The notes under the pieces are model-generated. The model did no database searches and was not told where the DNA came from. It saw nothing but the letters and a program-made list of their open reading frames with translations. This document shows, piece after piece, positions 45,823 to 57,775 of a DNA stretch of 64,000 nt (positions within the stretch are counted from its first letter, which is position 1; each line of letters starts with the position of its first letter). This DNA is from Symsagittifera roscoffensis (lineage: Eukaryota > Xenacoelomorpha > Acoela > Convolutidae): NCBI RefSeq assembly GCF_963678635.1, contig NC_087063.1, positions 62,473,850 through 62,537,849 on the forward strand, in the 5' to 3' direction. The translations under genes were made by a program, and so were the position numbers.

Positions 45823-46417
45823 ACCTATTTTTGTTTTTTCTTCATCAAAACACGAGCACTAGGGTTTTGCTTAATGATTAATTTAGCTGAATTGTTTTTG
45901 ACTTTCTACGGGAGTCTTTCAACTGATATGAAGGGATCTCAGGGCTTCGTAAATTTTTGTTTCGGGGAAATTTTTTTGTTCTGATGATTTATGTTATTAA
46001 GTTGACAAGCCATATATCACGTTTAGATTGAATCATTACGCCGGTTATAATCCATGAGTTAAGCCTAGGCGTGGATGCGGAGACAGCTACCATTTTTGGT
46101 AATTCAATGGGAGTTTATTTATGGGAGAATGCTAGTTAAATAACTCCATGGCATGCAAAAATCCTGGTCATGGAACATTCATATTTTTTACTTGAATGTT
46201 TGAGAGTATGAAAATTGTATGGGAATGGTAACTGTTTCGTCTCGTGGAGTGTCATAGTGATTAAATTAGTTCACATATCTTACCTTGTTATGTTCGTTAA
46301 GCCATCTGTCAGTCAATTAACCTTACACCGGTGCTGGACACAACTAACAGGTACTAACCTTCGGAACGTTTGCCACCTTTGGTAAACTCCTATTTTATTT
46401 GTTGCTTATGATCTTAT
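45823..46417. other. Spacer upstream of the second Gypsy element
   Basis: No gene seen. 46079-46253 has weak inverted ends (GAGACAGCTACCATT against AATGGTAACTGTTTCGTCTC) and may be a small MITE or the decayed LTR edge. An LTR of the downstream element could not be defined. Confidence 0.3.
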
Positions 46418-46824
46418 TTGGAGAGTTGTTATTTAAGATTGGAATTTAATGTTACAGAAATAGCATTTTCAACGTGGACATCGCGCAGCAAGCAGGACAA
46501 GGTGGGGGAAAAACCCATTAGAAATTACGTCCAAAGTTTTTGTCCACCGAAATGCACGGAACCACCAATGCTGTGGGAATTTTGGCTTAACCGCTTCCAG
46601 TACTCTGGACGCAACCCAAATCGCTACTTCGCCTGCGGATGTGGATGGGTAACTACGCTTAGACTACTAACTTATACTTGTGCTTCAGAGGAAAAGGGCA
46701 AGATGAGTTACACAAGCGGAAACCTCATCTGGATTTGGTGGCTACGGGATATCCAAGAGTGCTGGATGCGATGGAAGGGGAATTCAGGAAAGAAAGGAAT
46801 GAGAAATATGAGGTGTTCTAAATT

Positions 46825-47193
46825 TTGTCACTCAAGCAACGTAATGGTGAGTCCCTGCAACAGTTTCACTCCGTTCTGAGCGGGCTAGCAGCTAGGTTTT
46901 CGTTTGGAACGCTGGAGTCTAGGATACTCAGGGACGTATTTATTGTAAATATGACAAATTACGCAAAAACATACGTGTCAATAGCTGGAGGCTCAGGCGG
47001 AACAAGTACACCGACGGCAGGAGTGCTTCAGATTAAAACCGAACCGGTGAGCGTGATCCGAGGTGGATATCCGAACAACCGAGGGCGCGGACGAGGATAT
47101 ACCCAAGGGAGAGGACAGTTTCGAGGAGGAGGGAATATGAATGATCGCAAATGCTTCAATTGTGATAAGCCAGCCCCACTAGGGAGCACATGA
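46825..47193 (+). pseudogene. gag: Second Gypsy: gag C-terminus and zinc-knuckle remnant
   Basis: 122 codons with a Gag-like helix (ESLQQFHSVLSGLAARFSFG), an Arg/Gly-rich stretch (RGRGRGYTQGRGQFRGGG) and DRKCFNCDK. A frameshift destroys the rest of the CCHC knuckle. Confidence 0.7.
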
Positions 47194-48107
47194 GAAAATG
47201 TACCGCAAAAGGAGCGACTCGTTATTTATGTCAAAAAGAGGACCATTTTGAACGGACGCCCCGGCCAAACTTAGCAGCCGAGAAGGACAATCAGTCCGGA
47301 TATTTCAAAGACAGAAGGATCAAGATCAGTATGTGCAGAAAGGCAGGGAGGATAACATTTCACAACATGAGTGTTCGTTGGGATGGGTCAATATTCCGTC
47401 ACGACGACAGCATTCATGGGATTCGGGCAGTTTCAGCCCGGATTCGGGCAGATTCATGGGATTCGGGGGATTATCTTTTTATGTCGATCAGATCGAAAAA
47501 CAAGACAGAATTGAGGGTCGCAGGCGCTAAATCACCAATTGCAAAATACGGAAAGAAGACGAGCGTATGGGTCGATAGTGGTTCGCCAATTTCTATCTTT
47601 AGGATTGGGGAGCTAAAGAAAACCTTGAGCGCCACCGGAGTAAACCTGCGCGAATTGACTTCAGAGAAACAGGATTTCTGATAATGCGGAAAAAATCTGT
47701 TAAACTTATTCGGAACGATGAAAGTGCACTCGGCATCGAACGGGTTGAAGACGACAGTGGTCATCAAAGTGATTGGAGGAAACCGTCCGTCAATATTTGG
47801 TAGAGATTTGATGGCTGAATTGGGGCTCCAGCTGGTTCAGAAGGCACCGGGGGAGCGGGTATGGAATTTCATGGAGAGCATGCCAAGGGAGAAAGCGCCG
47901 AGGAAGACAACAAACTGGACCAATGGCCGGACTATTTTAGAAAGCAGGTTTCTAAGTTTTTCACATGGGTTGGTAAAACCTGCAATCATACGGTGCAGGC
48001 AGAATTTTTTAAATCCCTCCTACCTATCCAACAAAAGGGCAGGCGAGCACAGAGAAAAAGTTGACGATTCCGATCAATATTTTGTCTCTCCAAAAAAAAT
48101 ACGGTAA
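47190..48107 (+). pseudogene. pol: Second Gypsy: protease region
   Basis: Two frames (47190-47681 and 47718-48107). The first carries the D-S-G motif VWVDSGSPISIF and the second GRDLMAELGLQL, the C-terminal protease signature. A stop/frameshift at 47681 separates them. A short minisatellite (ATGGGATTCGGGCAG, 47410-47470) interrupts the upstream part. Confidence 0.75.
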
Positions 48108-48108
48108 A

Positions 48109-49486
48109 AAAAGACGGTTCAGTGAAGTTAGCGCTTGAGGCTCGTGAATTAAACAAACAAACAAGGTCATAAAAATAAATACCAGATGCCGACCATTGAG
48201 GAACTGATGAACACTGTTGGTCAAATGCTTAGCGAAAAAAAATCTGGGGATATTTATTTTTCAACAATGGACCTAACATACTCTTACGGCCAACTGCCCC
48301 TCAGCCCGGAAACTAAAGTCCAATGAACTTTTTGGTTAATTTTGGGAAAATTGACGGGAACGTACCAATTTAAAACGGGTTTTTGTGGTTTAACATCTTT
48401 GCGGCGGAAATCCAAAGAGTGATGGATTCCATCTTGTCGGAATTTCCACAGGCACACGCGTTCGTTGATGATACTTTAATTCAAATAAAGGATCGAAGAT
48501 CGAACAAATCTCGACGGTTGAGAAGATATTGAAAAAACTATTGAAAAGAAAACATGGCTCTAAAATTATCAAAATGTCAATTTGCGCAACGTGAACGTGA
48601 ATAGCGCGGACATAGAATCACTTCAACAGGCATAACCCCGTTATTTCGGAAAACGGCGCCAATCTAGGCGCTTAAACGGCGCGTGTGCTGTCGCAACTTA
48701 AATTATTTATGGGATCGATCCACAGCCTGCATAAGTATATGCCGGCGCCGGCTGAGTCTTCGGCGCCATTACGCCTTTTACTTAGCCGGAAAAATGAATA
48801 CGTGTGGACACCGGAATGCCAGTCCGCATTTCAAAATTAAAAAAAAAACATGTCGCGAACGATATGAAACTTAAACCTTTCGACGTTCACAAGGACATTC
48901 GAATCGTGTGTGACGCAGGTCATAGTGGCTTGGGAGCCGTATTTGGATGGCGGCCGGTTTCATTTGCGTCGCGATAACTAAATTACGCCAAAAACGATAC
49001 TCAATTCATGAATTAGAAACGGTGGCGGTTGAGTGGGGAGCGGAAGACTTCCGGATTTATGTATTGGGATGAACTTTTTTTGTTATTACTGACCATAAGG
49101 CGCTGGTATTGTTGTTGAACGGGAAAAATAAGAGAAACGAAATTTTTTTCAGTCGTTTAACAAGATGGATAGATAGATTAATTCCGTTTGATTTCCGCAT
49201 AGAACATAAACCGGGGGCTAAGATCGGCCTGGAAGACTTTTTATCTAGAAACCCTAGCAGTCTAGCTGAGCCAGTGTATCAGTATGATAGCATGTTTACC
49301 GTGGCAAAAATGCATTCTATTTGTAAAAGCTTCGGGTTTGCAAAAACTAACTTGTTCGGAGGACCGGATGTAAAACATCAATATGCCTCATCTAAACCAT
49401 TTTTAGGCCATAAGAACATAATACGCAAATTTCGTACAACCAAACGTCTGCTAGAGGGCGATGTTGCATGCGGAAATGGCTCATGA
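48109..49486 (+). pseudogene. pol: Second Gypsy: reverse transcriptase and RNase H remnants
   Basis: Fragments in changing frames: MPTIEELMNTV and FSTMDLTYSYGQLPL (48186-48320), FVDDTLI (about 48460), then RNase H (48860-49000 and 49109-49486) ending in HKPGAKIGLEDFLSRN. Many in-frame stops. The last 125-codon frame is the longest open piece. Confidence 0.8.
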
Positions 49487-50990
49487 ATCCATTAAGCCAA
49501 TAAGAATTCAACAAATTGCATACGCCGGCGGTCATGCGAAAGAAATCTTAAAATAGTTGGAGCTATTATTATCTCGAAGGACGGCAGTGATCTATTTAAA
49601 GAAATTTCAAACTTTACAACATGGAAAAATCATTCAGAAAGATTGAACCATTTTTGGAAAGATACCAGAGTATTGACACGAGTGAAAGTGAGAACGAAGT
49701 GGAGGAGCTGGTCGGAAACCCCCAATTACAGGCAATTACGACAGAAACAACAACGGAGAAAATGAATACCGTGTTATCTATACCTTCGGCGTTCAAAGGA
49801 GAAACGTTTCCTGCAGTAGACCCAAAAAACTGCATCATGGCAAATGTAAAGTTGTGCAGAAGATTACTGCCCTTCCAGACTTATTCAATTTAAGATAAAT
49901 CGAATCACAATATGCCTCAGATCAACAACTGCAAGCAATTTACGAGACGAAGAAAACAAAGGACCCGGAAATACAACAAACGGTGCACAATATGAATCGC
50001 TATAACTCTCCATTTTCTTAACGATTTCCACCTACGCGATAATGACTTATGGGTAGACGTTAAGCTCGTCATACCCAATATTCTTCACAGGGCCATAAAT
50101 AACAGATTACATTACTACCATCACAGAAAAACCAACATGTTCACGGCACCCAAAGACATCTGGTTCCCTTATTTTCATCGAAACAGTGCTGCGATGATAG
50201 ATAATTGTAGAGGGTGCACTGCGGCTAAGAATCTTAAAACTATGTGTAGTAAAGGAGATTTATGAACCATTAGAGAACCAAAAGAAGCAAATGAACCGTT
50301 GCAGTTAGACTTTTTGGGGCTAACTAATCATTTAAATGAGTCTAAGAAGTATGTCATTGTAGCCGTCGATCAGTTCTCACGTTTGCCATCGGCAATGGTT
50401 TGCGGAACAAACCGTTCGGATTAAATTTTAAAATTTCTTAAATCATACATAAACAATCAAGGAGTAATGAGGAAAATTCATGTGGCTCAGGGAATTAACT
50501 GTTTGTCTAGGTAGGTAAAAGTTTTTTGTTACACCGAAGGGATCAAAAAAAAACAATCCTCAGTCAACGATCATCGGGCAACAGGGTGCGTCGAACGAAC
50601 GATTGGCAGCCTGAAAAACTCAACTCTAACTTTTGCGCAAGAAGAAAAACCGGAACCTCTGGAGAAGATGCTCGAGATGGCCCTCGGAGCGTAATGATTT
50701 TCAAATAAATCTACCCTCAAAATAATTCTATTTGAGGCTCATCACGGCCGAAAGGCCAATACGGCTTTAAGGAATCTAATGAAAAAGCCATCACTAAGAA
50801 ATCTAAACTGGTCAAACGTAATTAAATCTAAATCTGCCTGTTTAGACTAAAGAGAGCCAGTGGCACGAGATATGCCGAGTCTAGCAGACACTAATTGTGG
50901 GGTTCGGTCGGATTCTGAGTACGGAAACAGGACGCGAAACCACCCCATTACTGTAACCGATCAGCAGGCGCTCAACCAAGACAATGAGCC
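49487..50990 (+). pseudogene. pol: Second Gypsy: integrase and pol tail remnants
   Basis: A 90-codon frame at 49621-49893 (acidic, EVEELVGNPQLQ) lies in the connector before integrase. The zinc-binding and core segments lie at 50040-50420 (LQLDFLGLTNHLNESKKYVI). The 60-codon frame 50526-50708 is out of frame with the integrase core. Ends near 50990 with no LTR recognised. Confidence 0.6.
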
Positions 50991-51060
50991 ATCGACAATG
51001 AGATTAGTTTAAAATTAAAAAAATGCAGAAATTGAATGCAGAAAACTTCAGAAATTAATG

Positions 51061-51441
51061 GGGGTTTGCTGTAAATGGGCAAACGCTAGGGGGGTAATAA
51101 TGAGTAATATAAAAAGTAATAAAAAATATCAAAATTAGGTAAAAAAAATTCAATTGAACAACAAGTAACCAACGTTGACCCGAACACCCCCCCCCCCCCC
51201 CAACCCAAAACACCCCCCACCTGACTGAACAAACCCCTCCACCTAAACTCATCCCCCCACCTGAACACCCCCACCTCAACTCTACCCCCAACCTGAACAG
51301 GTCACGTTGGGGGGGGGGGGAGGAGAGGGGGTTTGTTGTAAATGGGCAAACGCTAGGGGGGTAATAATGAGTAATATAAAAAGTAATAAAAAATATCAAA
51401 ATTAGGTTAAAAAAATTCAATTGAACAACAAGTAACCAACG
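51061..51441. repeat. Direct repeat flanking a C-run/G-run region
   Basis: About 115 bp starting GGGGTTTGCTGTAAATGGGC at 51061 recurs at 51328 (offset 267). Between them lie a 16-17 base C run, CACCTGAAC motifs and a run of 12 G. The minus ORF 51055-51420 reads through this and is not a gene. Confidence 0.8.
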
Positions 51442-51479
51442 TAACCAACTTTAATTCAAAACGTAGAAAAGGCTTTATG

Positions 51480-51700
51480 TGCGTTGAAAAAAATCGATAA
51501 TAAATTAGTTTCATTGTCAGTGTCCGCAAAAGTGAAAAAAATCGATTATAATGAATGAAAAAAGGATTTTGTTGCCTCGAAAAATAGTAATATTATAATC
51601 CATTTTTAATTGTTCATAATCGATTTGTTTTCACTTTTGTGGACACTGACAAGGAAACTCAATTATAATCGATTTTTATTCATGGAAGTCCAATGCGGGT
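51480..51700. mobile_element. Foldback MITE, about 220 bp
   Basis: The left arm, with GTGCGTTGAAAAAAATCGAT and CATTGTCAGTGTCCGCAAAA, is mirrored by the right arm, with TTTTGTGGACACTGACAAGG and ATCGATTTTTATTCATGGAA...CAATGCGG. Nearly the entire element can fold. A degenerate copy lies at 45640-45822. Confidence 0.65.
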
Positions 51701-53247
51701 TAATAACTAGGTTTGAGTTAAAAAACTCAGGTTTAACTTTGTTCCTAACTATGTACGCTATTTTTATTCATCATTGTTCTAACTAATTCAGTAACTTTTT
51801 TTGGTTGAAATATTTTCAAAAACAAGATAACTTCTTTGACTGCCGAATTTTTTTTAATTGTGCGATGTTGTTCTATCTTCGACTATCTTTTGCACAACAT
51901 CAATTAAAAAATCTGTAAATTTTTTGACGTTCGGATGGCTGTATTTCGATCTGACTTGTTTTTTTTTCTTTTTCATCTCATCTATGACTTATAAAGAAAT
52001 CCGAATTTTTATGCTTTTTGTTTTTAAATGACTTCTAATAGAATCCGTTTTTCAACTTTAGACACAAAATATTCATATGTTTTCTTTTCTCCCGATGTTT
52101 TTCCGAAATGAAGTCACTCTTATTGGTCAAATAATTTTCGTATAATTTATATAATTTTCATAATCTCTTTTTTCATTTTAGCTTTTTTCAACTTTTCTAA
52201 ATTTTATTATTTGAGTACAAAAGAAAATATTTCGAAAGTAAATTGAAGAGCTATTAGAGGCTGTGAAGTCACTCGTTGACCTCTTCAGTATCATTTTATA
52301 ATGGTTTGTCAGAGCGCAAAAACTGAACTTAAACAAAGACGCATGGTTATCAAAAAAGTTCCAAAACTCAAAATGATGTTTTTGAGCACATTTTGAACTT
52401 TAGTCGGAAAGGGACCTCCTGTGTTCTGTTGAACCGTCCTTGTCGAAAAAAAATTGGTTAAAAAACGTCTTTTGTTGACTAGCTGCTTTTTGTTATTCGT
52501 GTTTTATCCCCTTTTCCCTTTCAATAACTTTGGCAGATTGGTTAGAAGACTGATTTCAAGGTTTAGAGAGTGACTTGTTGACGAGGAGTCATCAACTTTC
52601 ATGTTTCCACTTACAGTGTGCGTATCTCCAAGCTGTATTTCATTTCAAGTTTTCTGTGGTCGGATTTTTCTGTGCATTTTATGAGAATTTGAATTCAAAA
52701 AAGGTCTTATAAATATAGCTTTTGCTTTTTTGTTTTTCATTTAATTATTTGTACAATAAAGCAGAAAAAGCAGAACAGAAATATATTTTCAACCTTCTTC
52801 TAGGTGCTCTAATTGATTTTCATGAAAAAAATGCTTATTTCAAATGTCACTATTAAGACCACTTCAAATTCTAGAGCCCGCTTCTGTCTATTTTCTAGAA
52901 AATAATCGATTGAAAAGGATAAAAACTTAACACATATTTATCAATTTTCACGACCCATCATACTATAAAAATATTTTTTCAGGGATTATAAACTATTTTT
53001 TTCAGCGTTCAAAAATCAACTATAATTCATTATATTCGATACAAATGCTTTTTGATTTCAAGTAAATCGATTGATTTTTAAGAAATTTGAAATGCCTACT
53101 CTTTTTTTGCAGCGTTCGTTCTGCAAAACTAGAACCAGAACGATCATTTTCATCCCTGTATACCACCACCCTTTCAACGTCCGCCCTTTCTTTTACCTCA
53201 TCCTTCCACATGCTTTTCCCCCTCCGCCAACTCACAAACACACACAG
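51701..53247. other. AT-rich DNA, nothing recognised
   Basis: No gene, RNA or clear repeat is seen. Short ORFs on both strands near 53020-53360 are overlapping and unsupported. Confidence 0.5.
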
Positions 53248-53360
53248 GGGCGGAGTTAAGGGGGAGCGGGAGCGGACGCCTCCCCTTCAGGGAATTGACC
53301 CCCTGATGACTCAAAGGGTCCTCCCTTTGTACTACTTTGAGAAATCCCTGTTTGGTGACT
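53248..53360. mobile_element. hAT-like terminus and dispersed repeat
   Basis: CAGGGGCGGAGTTAAGGGG resembles the CAGGGGCGGATCYAGG-type ends common in hAT-type MITEs. It continues into the CCCCTTCAGGGAATTGACC block shared with 8490 and 61595. A second such end (CAGGGGCGGATCTAGG) is at 62965. Confidence 0.5.
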
Positions 53361-53400
53361 GACCGTAAAATTTTTCTAAAGGAGACTTTGGCGACATAAT

Positions 53401-53809
53401 TGAGTTAGGTCCTTGAGGTTAAATCATAGAGTAATTTCGGATAGGGTACACCGTCTGCTCGTCACGCTACCTTATTTTCGGCCGGATAGATTCGTGCAAC
53501 TTCTTAGTCTAATACCGATCCTAATCTTACTCTTATATCTACTAGTCTCAGGGTGTTTAACTAGTCTCTGCTAGGCTCAATAGATCTAGAGTATACTGGC
53601 TTATTGCAACTGCTTTAGTTCTCTTGGAGAGGTAACTAATTTCTAAGTTAAATTCAAATCTCTCTGGTGCTGAAATTACAAGTAATTTCAGCCCTTACAA
53701 ATAAGTGGGTTGTTTGTTAGATGGATTATGATTGGTTAATATTAAATATTTTACAGTGGTAAAATATCTAATTTATCCAATATTAAATGTAGTTTAGATC
53801 AGGTTCCAC
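53401..53809 (-). repeat. LTR of the minus-strand relative
   Basis: 409 bp. On the minus strand it runs TGGAACC...CCTAACTCA. The hairpin block (GCTGAAATTAC..GTAATTTCAGC) is kept at about 53668-53692. It is preceded (minus) by CCCGGATGGG, the polypurine equivalent. Confidence 0.9.
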
Positions 53810-54049
53810 CCATCCGGGATTTACAGAGTTTTTAGATTTATCTTTCTTTCTGCAATTGAAGGATGGATGATGAACGTTGGTATTTGGCAAACATCATTTT
53901 CTTATCTCGTTCCTCTTGAAGAAGAACGTTCCAGGACTCTGGAATCAGATATAGGAAGTTGTTATTACGTCATTCGACAACTACTGTGATCCCAATGAAA
54001 TCAATCCGACTTCAAAATGGTTTGCTATGTCAGGTTTTTCTGTATTAAT

Positions 54050-55135
54050 AGAGAACTGTTTTGTGTGCAGCCTCGTCTGGCAATGGCGTGAGAATCGTGT
54101 TTGGAAGGGATGCCTTGAAACTCAGATCTGTACGTATACTTGAACATCGAGGTGGTCATTGGTCTATTTCAATGAAGTACTTTTCTGCGAAGTCAAGTCG
54201 TACTCTAAATCCTTTGAGTCGTGATTGTGGACGGCATGTCGGTTGTGTTTAGCCATTCTTTTATTCGAGTGTGATGGGATCGTCTAGTTTTTGGATGTTC
54301 GTCTTTGTTGTTGTGCAGGATCTATATACTGCATAGTATGATTTACATTTTATAATTTTTTGTTAGTTTGGTTTATTAATCATGATCTTAGTTCGTCGTT
54401 TTCACAAAAGCGTTTTGTTTTAGTTCTGTTATTTTGAAGAGTTACTCACCCTTTAGTACCTCGTATTAAAAATTGAAGTGTGGTCACAAAGCGTGGGTGT
54501 AGGGCGGTGGATTAGGCCGGCTATAAGCCTGCTCAGGACGTCCTTCTCTGGTGAGTTAGGCCAGGAATGGTAGTGTCATTTCATGATGTTTCTTTGAGAG
54601 GTCATTGATGAGAACTTCTTTGTGTTTGATCTTGTCTGGGAATGGCGTGGAGATTGTGCGTGGAGGGGATGCCTGGTTACTTGGATCTGTACGTATACTT
54701 GAACATCGAGGTGGTCATTGGTCTAGTTCAATGAAGTCCTTTTCTGCGAAGTCAAGTCGTACTCTAAATCCTTTGAGTTGTGTTTGTGGACGGCATATTG
54801 GTTGTGGTTGGCCATTCTTTTTCAAGTGTAGTGGGTTCATTTTGTCTTTGGATGTTCGTCTTTGTTGTTGTATGCTGATCTATATACTGCAAGGTATGAT
54901 TTACATTTTATAAAAATTCTTATTAGTTCAGTGTTTTAATTATGATTTTGGTTAGTTGTTTTCACAAAAGCTTTTTGTTTTAGCTCGGTTATTTTGAAGA
55001 GTTACTCACCCTTGAGTACCTCTTATTAAAAATAGAAGTGTGGTCACAAAGCGTGGATGTAGCGCGGTGGGTTAGGCCGGCTATAGAGCATGCTCAGGAC
55101 GTCCTCTCTGGTGGGTTAGGCCAGGAGTGGGAGTA
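54050..55135 (-). repeat. About 0.55-kb tandem duplication in the 3' region
   Basis: The block with TTTTCTGCGAAGTCAAGTCG (54181 and 54739) and the GGCCTAAC palindrome module (54505 and 55065) both occur twice, about 560 bp apart and more diverged than the duplications in the plus copy. The ORFs 54061-54252 and 54605-54913 lie antisense to the element and are not considered genes. Confidence 0.8.
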
Positions 55136-55969
55136 TGATTTCGTGCGGTTTCTGTGAGAGGTCCTGTTATGTGATAACGTTTTATGTTGGGTTTATGGTG
55201 GTCTTTCTTATGTTCCGTTGGTTGTGTCCTTCTTTCAAAAATCAAATTGTTTTTGGTTTGGGTTGTCTTGCGACTTCTTTGTGTTTTATTATTTCTTTCT
55301 TAGACTTCATAATAGTCTTTAAAAAAATAAATTATCCAGTTTTAAGCTGGGTTAATCCGGTTTGGGTACCGTTGGTTTTCTTTTCTTAGTCATGCTGTTA
55401 TATTATGATTTGTGGTGTTTAGTAAGCTGCGTTGGTTAGTTTGGTTTAGTATATGATTCCTTTCCAACCGGGTTAAAGGAAAGTTTGAAACTTATTATCG
55501 CTTGTTAGAGTTGTTAATGGTGAAAACTTGAAACTTAAAATCATTATTTAAACAATTATTCGTAGGCGAGCTGTGCGAGTTTGGATAGAATTCTTGTGCG
55601 AATGAATGAAAATGTTCAAAAGGTTAGTACTGCTTTCTCAATTTATTAATTTATAGCATAGAAATTGAATTTTACTGCTTTTGGGGAAGTTTAAAATTAT
55701 AAATTTTCATTGTATTTTAATTTTACTGCTTCATGGGGAAATAATTTATAAATAAAATTTTCACATTGCGTATGAATTTTACTACATCATTTAGTGCGAA
55801 AGATTAATGAGTTTGAATATAATTTAAGAAGTTTGTATTTTTATTTGTCTTTTTCTGTTTTTGTAGATGATTGTGGTGTGAAGACTAAAAGAATAAATTA
55901 AACATTGATAGAAAATGGTTAGTAAAAATTTGAATTTATTAGTTATAAGTATTTTAATTCATATTTACC
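55136..55969 (-). other. 3' untranslated region of the minus-strand relative
   Basis: It contains TACTGCTTT, TTTACTGCTT (twice) and TTTTACTACATCATT, the complements of the GYAGTAAA motif series in the plus copy, at similar 50-60 bp spacing. It also retains the splice-donor-like junction after the ORF4 stop. Confidence 0.5.
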
Positions 55970-57775
55970 TTAGTCGTCTGGGAAAAGGCCGTGGAGGAAT
56001 ATGTCGCGAATCATGTCTGATGTTGTTATTAACTTGGCTAGTATGCGTATGACATTTTTAGTTTGTAGCAGTGGCCAAAGCAATTGAAGTGCTTTGATGG
56101 TGTTTAGTTCTTCTGTGCCTACTGCGATTTCATAAGGTGTGTTTTGAATGAGGTTATAGATTTTATGATTATATTTAGTATTATGAATAAATTCTAATAT
56201 GGGTATTTCGATAGGTTGTATATTCATGCGGGATAATGAAGGGTCTTGATTCTTCATCTTTGAAGGTCTTCGTGATGGGACAGAATATATACATTTGGGT
56301 GACTGGGTCGTAATTGCGGAGGATGCCGTGGAGGTTAGTATATTTAATACAATATGTAAAATTAAGAAAAAATGGTGACGTGTATTTTGAGTTAAGAAAC
56401 AGAAAGCAATGGTGGGGTTGTCTTGATGGAGTGTGTAAATCAAAATGATTTTGTATAAAACGATAATATGTGTAAGTGTGCGTTTGTTTAGTGCGTAACA
56501 TTATATCGTGTGAACAGTGCAAATCGCGTTCCTGTGGTGAAAAAAAGTGAAAGGTTAGTGAAAATAACTGAAATTTATCATAGAAGCTTTCATATGCTTG
56601 TATATCAACTAGTGCTTCTGAAATAATATGATCATGCTTTTTATGAAAAATATTAAGTGTAAATACGTATGATGTTTTAATGAAAAATTTTTCGATTAGT
56701 TGCGGGTTTGCAAAGCGATCTTCGTCTAAAAATTGATCGTGATTAAGGCGGATGATATTATGATCGTAGTATTCTATTGAGAAATCGTTAGCTCGGGTTG
56801 CGGTGAATGTTTTTAATAATTTTTTATATCCAACATAAAGTGTCGAGGTGTTAATGATGTGGTGAGTCTATATAACATATTTTTGTTTTTCTCTATGTCT
56901 TCACTAGTATTTGTTAGTGGTAAACAAAGGGGGTTAGTATAATTGTAGTAAGCTGTCCAATGATGTGTTGGCATTAAAACGTGCTCATCAACAAAATTTC
57001 GTGTTTCGTTAGCAAGGGTAGGTGTATTTAATGTATATTGCGGAATTGATGGTAGGGTGATTTCTAGAAATTTTTTCGTATTTGTGTGTTCTGGGTGGTT
57101 GATATATTCTCGGGATGTTCCGGGTTTGGTTGGTAATGGGTAATTTGGGAATTTTCGTTTAAAAGTGCGATAAGCTCGGTTAGTACTGGAAGGTGTTTCA
57201 GTGGATGTGGATGACTGAGCTAATGATGGAGTGTAAGCTGAAGAGGGTGTAGGAGTTGCTGGATTTGAGGATGTTATTGTGGATGATAGTTGATGTATTG
57301 TGAGAGTTTGGGGATGTATTAGTTGTTGTTGTTATGTAATAAAATTGTCGAGTTCTGCGGAAATTGGGATGGTATCTGGGGAGTTATTATGTGATCTGTC
57401 GGAATGAAATGGAGAATAGGTTGGGGTTACTTGGGAAGCGTAAGAAGGAGTGGAAAGGGATGGGAGTGGATGATTGGATTGGATGGGTCGAAAAGGGGGT
57501 TGCAAAAAAACTGAGGAGTTGGTCTGGGTATGGGTAGAGGGACATGGTTCGGAGTCTGCAAATTCGTCGGGGGTTTCTACATTGGAGTTTTTAAATTGTG
57601 AGATAGTATGAAAAACTGAAATATCTGAGTTAGCATCAGAATTCGTGCTTGATGGTATATTAATAATTGGAAAATCGGGTGGCGGGAAAGCAAAAAATGG
57701 GATAATTGGGATTTGAGTTTGGAGGTTGGCTGGGTGGTAATTTGAGCGATGGAGGGATCCAATTTGTTGGCTCAT
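55970..57775 (-). pseudogene. ORF4 of the minus-strand relative
   Basis: The start ATG is at 57775 (MSQQIGSLHRSN, homologous to MSRQIGSLHLSN of the plus copy). It is open to 57332 through a Ser/Pro/Thr-rich N-terminal domain. Middle segments around 56700-57000 are frameshifted. The C-terminal part is in two overlapping frames (56181-56522 and 55970-56443) with YTSPFFLNFTYCIKYTN, VTQMYIFCP, EIAVGTEELNTIKALQLLWPL and a clean end FPDD-stop. Two independent copies keep the same content and order, which argues for past protein function. The product is unknown. It overlaps the env stop codon by ATGA. Confidence 0.6.

Larger units (their letters stand above)
46418..50990 (+). pseudogene. Second Ty3/Gypsy retrotransposon, heavily decayed (gag-pol)
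   Basis: In order: a gag region with RQRNGESLQQF-like (KQRNGESLQQFHSVLSGLA) and an RGRGY-rich basic tail (to 47193); a broken zinc knuckle CFNCDK and a second degenerate one; protease VWVDSGSPISIF (about 47565); IFGRDLMAELGLQL (about 47790), the end of protease; reverse transcriptase with MPTIEELMNTV, YFSTMDLTYSYGQLPL and FVDDTLIQ (about 48455, the YxDD-type box); RNase H with IVCDAGHSGLGAVF and FRIEHKPGAKIGLEDFLSRN (to 49486); and integrase with a zinc-like HYYHHR..C.GC segment (50100-50220), LDFLGLTNHLN and VIVAVDQFSRLPSA (about 50310-50400). Stops and frameshifts occur throughout. GC content is higher than element A, and no env follows. LTRs were not found. It differs clearly from element A. 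Confidence 0.85.

Noticed and set aside
45900-46417. LTR of the second Gypsy element
   Set aside because: Weak inverted ends only; no matching sequence was found after 50990, so no LTR is called.
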